This document shows positions 1 through 5,415 of a stretch of 8,676 bases of DNA, piece after piece; the stretch's first letter is position 1, and each line of letters starts with the position of its first letter. Origin of the DNA: Candidatus Altarchaeota archaeon (GTDB lineage Archaea; Altiarchaeota; Altiarchaeia; JAFGQM01). Where the stretch lies: NCBI GenBank assembly GCA_016935655.1, contig JAFGQM010000103.1:1-8676 (forward strand), given 5' to 3'. The notes under the pieces were generated by a model. That model did not search any database, was not told where the DNA came from, and saw only the letters and a list, made by a program, of their open reading frames with translations. The position numbers and the translations under genes are program-made.

Positions 1-700
1 GCCATGTGCCCTCTGAGGTCTCTATGGCCGCTATCATGTCGCCCGTCTGCACGACCTTGTATACCACATCAGGCCTGTCCAACCTTGCGCCCACCATCTG
101 AAGGCCTACTGCGATGGGGTGGTCGAACTTCACGAACCTTAGGTCTAAACCGTGAGCGATGTCAGTCAGGCCTACCAGCTCTCCGGTGAGCTTTGCAGGG
201 ACTGGAATCCCGTTCCCGCTCGGCCAACTCCACCCAGCCACGTTCTTATATGCGGGGTCCGGATGCTTTGAGCCCGCATCGCCGATGACTATGAGCTTCC
301 CACCAGCGTCGACCCATTTCTTGACTGCTTCCCGGGTATTCATGTTAAAGTATGGATCGCCTTGTAGTATCAAGACCCTGTAAGACTTTAAGGTGTTCTC
401 ATTGACTACCACGCTCGGCGGTATGTTTATCGCATACTTGATGTTCTTGAACCTAGCCTGGTCGCTCGTCAGGACCCTCTGCACACCTGGCGATGGGACG
501 CCGATGACGCCCACGGTGACATCACCCCCACACCCTATGGGTATCATGCACGGGATTATGTGCAGGAATTGTAACACGAAAAACGCAATCACTATCAGCA
601 GGATCAAGGGCAGAACACCCTCGATATTGTGGAATTTGCCTTTTATTCCTCCTCCGCCGGAGGGCATGTACGCGTACGGGTCGCCGGGGTATGCTTCCAT
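1..700 (-). CDS. Membrane-anchored protein with GATase1-like extracytoplasmic domain (partial, 3' end outside window)
   Basis: This frame is open from an ATG at 698-700 to the left edge (233 codons) with no stop, so the C-terminus is missing. Residues 1-27 are a Gly/Pro/Tyr-rich N-terminus. Residues about 28-50 form one strongly hydrophobic membrane segment, followed by CMIPIGCGG and a soluble domain. That domain alternates short hydrophobic strands and helices: VGVIGVP (63-69), YRVLILQGDPYF (107-118), a helix, then AGGKLIVIGDAGS (132-144) and FDHPIAVGL (192-200). A strand, a 'GGKLIVIGDAG' turn and a later 'HPI..GL' resemble the class I glutamine amidotransferase-like folds of DUF4350/ThuA-type proteins. 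I see no catalytic Cys at the expected nucleophile elbow (the turn has Asp), so a binding rather than amidotransferase role is likelier. The fold call is inference; the gene and its membrane anchor are read directly. It is divergent from aroA. Confidence 0.8.
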   Translation of the reverse strand, partial: MEAYPGDPYAYMPSGGGGIKGKFHNIEGVLPLILLIVIAFFVLQFLHIIPCMIPIGCGGDVTVGVIGVPSPGVQRVLTSDQARFKNIKYAINIPPSVVVNENTLKSYRVLILQGDPYFNMNTREAVKKWVDAGGKLIVIGDAGSKHPDPAYKNVAGWSWPSGNGIPVPAKLTGELVGLTDIAHGLDLRFVKFDHPIAVGLQMVGARLDRPDVVYKVVQTGDMIAAIETSEGTW

Positions 701-724
701 TTTTTTCTCGGTTTTATTTTTAGA

Positions 725-735
725 TTTTATTAATA
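725..735 (-). promoter_or_regulatory. Candidate archaeal TATA box for the left-edge membrane protein
   Basis: On the minus strand the bases read TATTAATAAAA, about 25-35 bases upstream of the ATG at 700. This fits an archaeal box A serving a leaderless or nearly leaderless transcript. The whole 701-778 gap is AT-rich, so the exact element is uncertain. Confidence 0.35.
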
Positions 736-742
736 CGTTGGT

Positions 743-759
743 AAATTTAGCGCTTAAAG
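743..759 (+). promoter_or_regulatory. Candidate archaeal TATA box region for aroA
   Basis: Two AT-rich elements, AAATTTA (743-749) and CTTAAAG (753-759), lie about 20-36 bases upstream of the aroA ATG. Either could be box A. No Shine-Dalgarno sequence precedes the start, in keeping with a short-leader or leaderless transcript. Confidence 0.35.
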
Positions 760-778
760 AATAAAAATAGCCATAAAA

Positions 779-2050
779 ATGCGTATGGTCGTGGAATTGT
801 CGGATTCCCTGGAGGGCGAGGCCAAGGCACCACCTAGCAAAAGCTACACCCATCGCGCCATAATCCTCTCCGGACTGGCTCGAGGGACCTCAAAAATCAA
901 CGACCCGCTGCTGTCCGCGGACCCGCTGGCTAGCATGGAGGCGATAAGAGCTGGTGGCGCGCAGGTCCGGGTAGGAAAGGGATCCCTGGTTATAAAAGGC
1001 AACGACGGGGTTGTAAAGGTCCCCAAAAAAACCGTGGATGTGGAGAACAGCGGGACCACAATAAGAATCATGACATCCGTCTTCTCGCTTTGCGACAAGG
1101 AGGTTGTCCTCACAGGCGATGAATCCATCCGGAAGAGGCCGATGCAGCCCCTGCTGGATGCGCTTTCCCAAATCGGGGTGGAAACTACCTCAACAAACGG
1201 CAACCCCCCGGTATCGGTAAAAGGGCCGATGAAGGGCGGGATATGCAGGATAAGGGGTGATGTTAGTTCACAATACATCTCCGGCTTGCTGATATCATGC
1301 CCCCTTGCCAAAAAAGATACGACAGTCGAGATAACCACAGAGCTTAGATCCAGACCCTATTTGGACCTGACACTCGACCAGCTTAGGAGGTTCGGGGGCA
1401 GGATCGACAACCAGGATTATAAAAGATTCATGATTAAGGGCAACCAGTCTTACAAGGCCACTGACTACACGGTCGAGGGAGACTATTCCGGAGCCGCATT
1501 CATTCTGGCGGCTGCCGCCCTGATAGACTCCAAAGTTATGGTAAGGAATCTATTCAAGGATTCAAAACAGGGGGATAAGAAAATCATCGAGATTCTAAGG
1601 AAGATGGGGGCCGATTTGAAAGTGGGCAAGGATTCTGTGGCCGTAAAAGGGGGTTCGCCGCTCTCAGGCATCGAGGTTGATCTGTCCCAAACGCCAGATC
1701 TATTGCCGATAATGTCAGTCCTGGGTTCACTTGCCCAAGGAAAGACGATAATAAGGAACGTGGAGCATGCGCGCATAAAGGAGTGTGACAGGATAGACGC
1801 CATGGCCAAGGGTTTGACCAAGATGGGCGCAAGGCTTAAGGAAAAGAGGGACGGGTTTGAGATAGATGGGGTGGACAGCTTGAGCGGCGCAGAGGTCCAG
1901 GCCTTCAACGACCATAGGATTGTCATGGCCCTGGCGGTGGCGGGATTGCGCGCTAAGGGCAAGACGGTTATAGACTCGGCAGAGAGCGTGGCAGTCTCCT
2001 TCCCAAATTTCTTGGAAGTTATGAAGACCCTCGGGGCTAACATCAGCTGA
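779..2050 (+). CDS. aroA: 3-phosphoshikimate 1-carboxyvinyltransferase (EPSP synthase)
   Basis: This cytoplasmic enzyme of the shikimate pathway transfers the enolpyruvyl group of PEP to shikimate 3-phosphate, giving EPSP. The 423-residue length is normal for the family. Diagnostic motifs occur in order: PPSKSYTHRA (18-27; Lys21, Ser22 and Arg26 are substrate contacts), ENSGTTIR (89-96), GDESIRKRPMQPL (113-125), GDVSSQYISGLL (160-171), EGDYSGAAFILAAAA (233-247), QTPDLLP (304-310, with Asp307 at the family's catalytic Asp position), IKECDRI (333-339, Glu335 at the catalytic Glu position), NDHRIVMA (377-384) and a C-terminal VSFPNF (406-411). All key residues appear present. A second in-frame ATG at 785 is an alternative start. 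Its 3' end overlaps the convergent six-cysteine protein gene by eight bases. The partner enzymes AroC and shikimate kinase are encoded further right on the same strand. Confidence 0.97.
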   Translation: MRMVVELSDSLEGEAKAPPSKSYTHRAIILSGLARGTSKINDPLLSADPLASMEAIRAGGAQVRVGKGSLVIKGNDGVVKVPKKTVDVENSGTTIRIMTSVFSLCDKEVVLTGDESIRKRPMQPLLDALSQIGVETTSTNGNPPVSVKGPMKGGICRIRGDVSSQYISGLLISCPLAKKDTTVEITTELRSRPYLDLTLDQLRRFGGRIDNQDYKRFMIKGNQSYKATDYTVEGDYSGAAFILAAAALIDSKVMVRNLFKDSKQGDKKIIEILRKMGADLKVGKDSVAVKGGSPLSGIEVDLSQTPDLLPIMSVLGSLAQGKTIIRNVEHARIKECDRIDAMAKGLTKMGARLKEKRDGFEIDGVDSLSGAEVQAFNDHRIVMALAVAGLRAKGKTVIDSAESVAVSFPNFLEVMKTLGANIS

Positions 2051-2435
2051 TGAACTCTTGGCACCTGCCATAATACAATAGACTCATCATACTGCCTTCC
2101 CCATATGCCCCCTCGACTATCTCGTTTATCTTGACGCAGACTTTTTTCGCTTCCCATACATTCTCTTTGGCGGTCTTTTTGGCCAGGTCCTCCAGGCAGT
2201 AGACTGCGTCCTGAGCCGTTACCTCGCCCGTGCAGGCCCCCAACGAGCAGAAGTTCTTTTCATCATAGCCCGCAGTCAAAATGCAGGAGTTTATCTTATC
2301 ATCCAAACTCCCGGCAGCCTCATTACGAGCGGTCGGCTCTGGCCCCCCGGGAAGTAGTACCATGATTAGTACAAACACCAGCAGAAGGCCAACAATCAGG
2401 ATTCTCATGTCCACCAACAACTCTTTCAAACGCAT
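2043..2435 (-). CDS. Small membrane-anchored six-cysteine protein, hypothetical
   Basis: I do not recognise a family for this 130-residue protein. Residues about 11-28 are a single long hydrophobic stretch (RILIVGLLLV onward), either a signal anchor or a signal peptide. The remainder is a soluble domain with six cysteines (51, 63, 68, 80, 100, 125). This even number suggests disulfide bonding outside the membrane. The segment from about 72 to 110 looks helical and charged. An in-frame ATG at 2408 (residue 10) would leave a shorter N-terminus beginning directly at the hydrophobic segment. GGTGG just upstream of it could act as a ribosome binding site, so the start is ambiguous. The gene begins ten bases after the stop of the large cysteine-rich protein, suggesting co-transcription and perhaps a shared role at the cell surface. 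Its stop overlaps the end of aroA. Confidence 0.75.
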   Translation of the reverse strand: MRLKELLVDMRILIVGLLLVFVLIMVLLPGGPEPTARNEAAGSLDDKINSCILTAGYDEKNFCSLGACTGEVTAQDAVYCLEDLAKKTAKENVWEAKKVCVKINEIVEGAYGEGSMMSLLYYGRCQEFIS

Positions 2436-2445
2436 CCATAAAAAA

Positions 2446-3804
2446 TTACAATAACCACCCCGGACTCACAAATATACACTTGCATCTCTCCACATTTAAA
2501 TCAGTGACTATGCTGCAGTATTCGTCACCCGGGCATTCACCGCCGCAGTATTCACTGTCGGCGTTGATCGGATCCTCCAGATGCCAGCCGCAGGCCTTCG
2601 GGTCTTGACAAGCGCAACCTCCCACATCCGAGTTCCAGTAACATTCACCGTCATTTTGGCAGCTGTATAAGGTGCAATCAAACCAGTCCCTGGCGCTGTC
2701 AACTGGCGCATCCTCACACCAGACCTCTTGCTCCTCCCCCGGTTCGTCTGGCGGGTTTTTGTTGCACAGGCAGCCAATGTAATTGGTCTGGCAGACCCAC
2801 TCTGCCTTCAACTCCTCTTCACAGAATTCTGTTATCTCCATTATAAACGGCGTTGCCTCTACCTCCGTGCAGTTGAAATAAAACGGGTCTGTGGCCGTTG
2901 TGTCACAACCCACCTCGTTGGTCCTCCGTATGAACTCGCCCGGTACGGCTTCGCATTCGTCGCTCCAGGATTCTATCGTAAGGGCGCTGAACTCGTCTTG
3001 GAACCTCGCTATCATGGGATGCTTATCCGTGAAATACTCGCAGTCTACGCAATCCCAGTCCTCAGAGCAATCTGAATCGAAACAATCCGTCTTCCCGTCA
3101 CAATCGTTGTCCCTGTTGTCGTTGCAATCTTCATCGCATTCCCCGTTTCCTCTACAGTCGGAATCGCAGCAGTCCCTTAGGCCGTCCCCGTCGTCGTCCT
3201 CCCTGTTGTCGCAAATCTCTGTCTTGTTTTCGACACATATGCAATCCGGGTCCTCGCAATCTATGAGGCCATCCGCGTCGTTGTTTATGCCGTCTGTGCA
3301 GTTTTCTATGCATCTACAATCAGGGTCGGCGCAGTCTATCAGCCCGTCGAAGTCGTCGTCAAGATGGTTTTTACATTCACTCTCGTTTTCAGGAGGTTCG
3401 CAGTCCTCTGCGCATTTCATGTACGTCTCACCCTCCTCGCATCTCCTGTTGCCGCAGCAGTCCTCGATCAACTCCTCCTTACATGAGCCGAAGACGCATG
3501 TCCTTACCCTGCATTTGTCAGAGTTCCCGGAACACATCCCGTAGCTGCCGTCGAGCGGCTTATGGAAACATAGTCCTTCCCCCTCTTTGCATTCGTCATT
3601 GGTGCACGGGTTGCCGTCATCACAAGAAGGGGGGCATTTTGGCGCCGAGGATTGCAACGCATAGATGACAATCGCACTGCCTGCAAAAAGGGCTATTATA
3701 ATCAGGATCACTGCCGCGATTAGTACCTTCTCATCCTCTTTTGCCTTAGAAGTCTTCTCTGGCTGGGTCTCCTGTGGTTTCTTGGTATCCCCTGGTAGAG
3801 CCAT
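2446..3804 (-). CDS. Cysteine-rich single-pass membrane protein with four calcium-loop-like Asp/Cys repeats
   Basis: This 452-residue protein has a charged, Lys-rich N-terminus (1-26), one membrane helix (about 27-50) and a large, acidic, presumably extracellular region with about 50 cysteines. Residues 61-86 follow the pattern CDDGNPCTNDEC...C, and 116-135 follow CCGNRRCEEGE...C...DC; both are known from cysteine-rich secreted proteins of bacteria and archaea. Residues 144-246 hold four repeats built on a D-x-D-x-D-G loop followed by Cys: DDDFDGLIDC (149), NNDADGLIDC (174), DDDGDGLRDC (203) and DNDCDGKTDC (232), each ending in a D(P/S)DC-type step. Such loops resemble the calcium loops of dockerin and thrombospondin type 3 repeats. 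The C-terminal part (255-452) keeps a high cysteine content without an obvious repeat. Sequons at Asn140, 168, 193 and 311 would allow N-glycosylation. The role is unknown; a disulfide- and calcium-stabilised surface protein is my inference. The next gene downstream also encodes a membrane-anchored cysteine protein. Confidence 0.88.
   Translation of the reverse strand: MALPGDTKKPQETQPEKTSKAKEDEKVLIAAVILIIIALFAGSAIVIYALQSSAPKCPPSCDDGNPCTNDECKEGEGLCFHKPLDGSYGMCSGNSDKCRVRTCVFGSCKEELIEDCCGNRRCEEGETYMKCAEDCEPPENESECKNHLDDDFDGLIDCADPDCRCIENCTDGINNDADGLIDCEDPDCICVENKTEICDNREDDDGDGLRDCCDSDCRGNGECDEDCNDNRDNDCDGKTDCFDSDCSEDWDCVDCEYFTDKHPMIARFQDEFSALTIESWSDECEAVPGEFIRRTNEVGCDTTATDPFYFNCTEVEATPFIMEITEFCEEELKAEWVCQTNYIGCLCNKNPPDEPGEEQEVWCEDAPVDSARDWFDCTLYSCQNDGECYWNSDVGGCACQDPKACGWHLEDPINADSEYCGGECPGDEYCSIVTDLNVERCKCIFVSPGWLL
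3067..3375 (-). repeat. Four imperfect tandem coding repeats of the Asp/Cys calcium-loop unit
   Basis: This stretch encodes residues 144-246 of the cysteine-rich protein. The loop cores start at codons 149, 174, 203 and 232, so the spacing is 25, 29 and 29 residues. The first two units are most alike (both end GLIDC-x-DPDC). The last two have lost the Pro and gained extra cysteines. The pattern suggests internal duplication followed by divergence. Confidence 0.8.
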
Positions 3805-3822
3805 CGTGACAAGGCTTGCATG

Positions 3823-3830
3823 TATAAAAA
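3823..3830 (-). promoter_or_regulatory. TATA box for the cysteine-rich protein gene
   Basis: On the minus strand the bases read TTTTTATA, a good archaeal box A, ending 18 bases before the ATG at 3804. At the usual TATA-to-start distance, transcription would begin at or within a few bases of the ATG, so the transcript is probably leaderless. This promoter would separate the cysteine-rich gene pair from the upstream methyltransferase run. Confidence 0.5.
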
Positions 3831-3875
3831 TCCTACTGCCATTAACCTGTGGGTATCAGCGGCTTCTGCGGGCTT

Positions 3876-4046
3876 TTACGCAACTCCCTTGGCCCTGAGT
3901 CTTTGAGTGAAATGGGGCTCGTCTCCGACATACCTTATTATCCCCTCTTCGCCGAAGACATATCTGTCCCTGCTCTTCCTCCCCTGCTCTTGCTGCAAGA
4001 ATCTGAGATAGTCCTCTCTCTTCTTTTTGATATTTGCGGTCATCAT
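3876..4046 (-). CDS. Small basic protein of 56 residues, hypothetical
   Basis: A complete small reading frame runs from ATG at 4044-4046 to TAA at 3876-3878. It begins MMTANIKKKREDYLRF and ends FTQRLRAKGVA. It is rich in Lys, Arg, Glu and Gln, with no cysteine and no membrane segment. The first half looks helical and strongly charged; the middle has YVFGEEGIIRYVGDEP, which could be a beta-hairpin. The adjacent second ATG (4043) is an equally possible start. It fills most of an otherwise empty stretch between the acetyltransferase stop and the cysteine-rich gene, and has its own candidate TATA element upstream. I recognise no family. Its size and placement make it a plausible gene, but it could still be a chance frame. 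Confidence 0.55.
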   Translation of the reverse strand: MMTANIKKKREDYLRFLQQEQGRKSRDRYVFGEEGIIRYVGDEPHFTQRLRAKGVA

Positions 4047-4076
4047 GGTTTGGGTGTAATAATTGGGGGTTATCCT

Positions 4077-4089
4077 TTAAAAATAAATT
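4077..4089 (-). promoter_or_regulatory. AT-rich TATA-like element or poly-T terminator between the acetyltransferase and the small protein
   Basis: On the minus strand this reads roughly TTTATTTTTAAA. It lies about 31-43 bases before the small protein's ATG, which suits an archaeal box A. It also sits just after the acetyltransferase stop, where a T-rich run could end transcription. It may serve both functions; sequence alone does not decide. Confidence 0.35.
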
Positions 4090-4092
4090 CTA

Positions 4093-4650
4093 TTACTTCA
4101 AAACCTTCCCGAAGACAAGGGTGTTGCCATACTCCATCCTTTTCCCCTTTGCAGAAATCTTCCCCCACAACTCAAAGCCCAGTTTTCTTGCGATGCCCCG
4201 GGTCCCTAAGTTGGCGTCATGGCAGGTCATCACCACCTCCCTGACTGGCGTGCCATCGGGATACTTAGTCTTGCCTATCCTCTTTATGCTCTCTTGCGTC
4301 AGCTTAGTCCCCACTCCCTTGCCCCGGGCTAGCCTGGAGGTGAGAATCAGGAAGATATATCCGTGCCTTTGCTGGCTCTTTGGAATTCTTTTGAGATCCC
4401 TGAGTATGGGAGTCCTGTGGGCCGTGTGGCCGTATCTGGAAAAGCCGAGCAGTCTTCCTCCCCGGCTTTCCGCTACCACAGCAGTCTTGAATCTCCCTAT
4501 CTGGTCGACCTCGGTCCTGATGGCATTAGGGCTGAAGGGCGGGTCGAAATGTTCGCTGTAGGTTTTCAGAAGCCTTCTTATCCTTGGCAGGTCTTTTGGC
4601 TGGACTTTCCTGACTCTTATCTGCGGCCTTCGCTTTTTTGCCTTAGCCAT
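4093..4650 (-). CDS. GNAT-family N-acetyltransferase
   Basis: The predicted cytoplasmic acetyltransferase would use acetyl-CoA to modify an amine; the substrate is not identifiable. With the ATG start at 4650 it has 185 residues. The coenzyme A-binding motif A is seen at 103-117 (LTSRLARGKGVGTKL, with the R-G-x-G-x-G pyrophosphate loop), followed by a helix. Motif B is at about 148-160 (NLGTRGIARKLGFELW). The region 54-75 (FKTAVVAESRGGRLLGFSRY) matches the beta2-beta3 strands. The N-terminal 20 residues are very basic (MAKAKKRR...). A TTG at 4668 in the same frame would add six residues, but the ATG is the better start. The gene lies about 41 bases after the methyltransferase stop on the same strand, so the two are probably co-transcribed. 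Confidence 0.85.
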   Translation of the reverse strand: MAKAKKRRPQIRVRKVQPKDLPRIRRLLKTYSEHFDPPFSPNAIRTEVDQIGRFKTAVVAESRGGRLLGFSRYGHTAHRTPILRDLKRIPKSQQRHGYIFLILTSRLARGKGVGTKLTQESIKRIGKTKYPDGTPVREVVMTCHDANLGTRGIARKLGFELWGKISAKGKRMEYGNTLVFGKVLK

Positions 4651-4691
4651 AATGAGTTTATGGAACAAAGGAAAAAAATACTGGCCAGGAA

Positions 4692-5351
4692 TTATCTTGG
4701 TCTCTCTATTTCCATGAGTGTCACATTGCCTACCCGTTCGACGGCTTTGGTGTGCAGGACCCTCAAGACCCTGAAGCCTTGGTCCTCGAAAAACCCTTTT
4801 GTATCACCTTCTATAGTGGTTACCTTGCCATGCGCAAGCTGCAGCATTCCCAGATCCAGATAGGCTTTTCCCCCAGGCCTGAGGCGGGAGAGGACATGGT
4901 CTGTGACCTCTCCAGGGCTCATCTTTTGGGGTTCGCCGCTTACAGCGACGATAAAATCGAATCCTCCGCTCAAAGGTCTCTTTTGATTACCGAGTCGCAT
5001 CACACGATAAGAGTCGATGCCCTTGGTCTTGGGCGGTCTAGCCAATCCGGTAGCAACAGTAGTTATGTTATGCCCGAATCTATCTTTGAGCTCTCTCAGA
5101 AACCTCCCCTCGCCTGCACTGACCTCTAACACTTTGGGTTTTCTGCCCCTGGCTATTGACTTCTGGACGGCACCATAGAAATCGGTGTTGAACATGGCAC
5201 CATATTCCTTCACGCCAGTGGAGACGGGGTAGTGCGGAGCCTTGCCCCCGTAGGCAGCTTGGTCCAATCTGCGTATTCTCCGCAGCTCTATAGCAGTTTT
5301 GCCCCTAGGGCCGAGGTTTGACAGCCCCCTTCTGATCCTTTTGAAGACCAT
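4692..5351 (-). CDS. Class I SAM-dependent methyltransferase
   Basis: This 219-residue protein has the Rossmann-like methyltransferase pattern. Motif I is KVLEVSAGEGRFLREL (73-88), where the E-x-S-A-G-E-G loop binds S-adenosylmethionine. An acidic strand position follows at FDFIVAV (131-137), in the motif II/III region, then LRPGGKAYLDLG (157-168), the typical post-III motif. A C-terminal part with GFFEDQGFRVLRV (186-198) and a final beta strand ending TLMEIERPR matches the end of the fold. The N-terminal 30 residues are rich in Arg/Lys (FKRIRRGL, ELRRIRRL), which might bind nucleic acid or anionic lipid; this is a guess. The substrate cannot be told. It is divergent from aroC across a 64-base gap and heads the run with the acetyltransferase and the small basic protein. 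Confidence 0.85.
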   Translation of the reverse strand: MVFKRIRRGLSNLGPRGKTAIELRRIRRLDQAAYGGKAPHYPVSTGVKEYGAMFNTDFYGAVQKSIARGRKPKVLEVSAGEGRFLRELKDRFGHNITTVATGLARPPKTKGIDSYRVMRLGNQKRPLSGGFDFIVAVSGEPQKMSPGEVTDHVLSRLRPGGKAYLDLGMLQLAHGKVTTIEGDTKGFFEDQGFRVLRVLHTKAVERVGNVTLMEIERPR

Positions 5352-5355
5352 GCAT

Positions 5356-5363
5356 GTATATCC
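5356..5363. promoter_or_regulatory. TATA-like element in the divergent methyltransferase/aroC gap
   Basis: GTATATCC lies 52-60 bases upstream of the aroC ATG at 5416 and very close to the methyltransferase ATG at 5351. It could serve aroC with a leader of roughly 30 bases. A weaker candidate nearer to aroC is GATTTTAG at about 5383-5390. Neither is a strong match. Confidence 0.25.
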
Positions 5364-5415
5364 AAAACCAAAAGAAAAACACTCGATTTTAGTTCCCCGA
5401 GGCTCAAATTATACC

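Noticed and set aside
393..764. Plus-strand frame of 123 codons near the left edge
   Set aside because: It covers the membrane segment of the minus-strand gene in complement and runs into the AT-rich promoter gap; the minus-strand reading is open throughout with a sensible topology.
844..1338. Minus-strand frame of 164 codons opposite aroA
   Set aside because: Antisense shadow of the conserved aroA coding sequence with no motif of its own.
1483..2157. Long minus-strand frame of 224 codons opposite aroA
   Set aside because: It lies antisense to well-conserved EPSP synthase, has no recognisable domain, and runs through the six-cysteine gene in another frame.
3067..3375. CRISPR-like or non-coding repeat array
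   Set aside because: The periodicity is a protein-level repeat of imperfect units in a single frame, without identical direct repeats or spacers.
2891..3544. Plus-strand frame encoding a Ser/Gln-rich low-complexity protein
   Set aside because: Its composition is simply the complement of the Asp/Cys repeat codons on the other strand; the cysteine-rich reading is coherent and this is not.
3855..3875. Possible hairpin terminator after the 56-residue gene
   Set aside because: GC-rich words there repeat in direct orientation rather than forming a convincing stem, and no T-run follows.
4034..4561. Plus-strand frame of 175 codons across the acetyltransferase gene
   Set aside because: Antisense shadow of a protein with clear GNAT motifs.
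5299..5415. Upstream extension of aroC to an ATG at 5299
   Set aside because: It overlaps the divergent methyltransferase gene and adds 39 residues unlike chorismate synthase; the ATG at 5416 sits at the expected distance from the GESHG motif.
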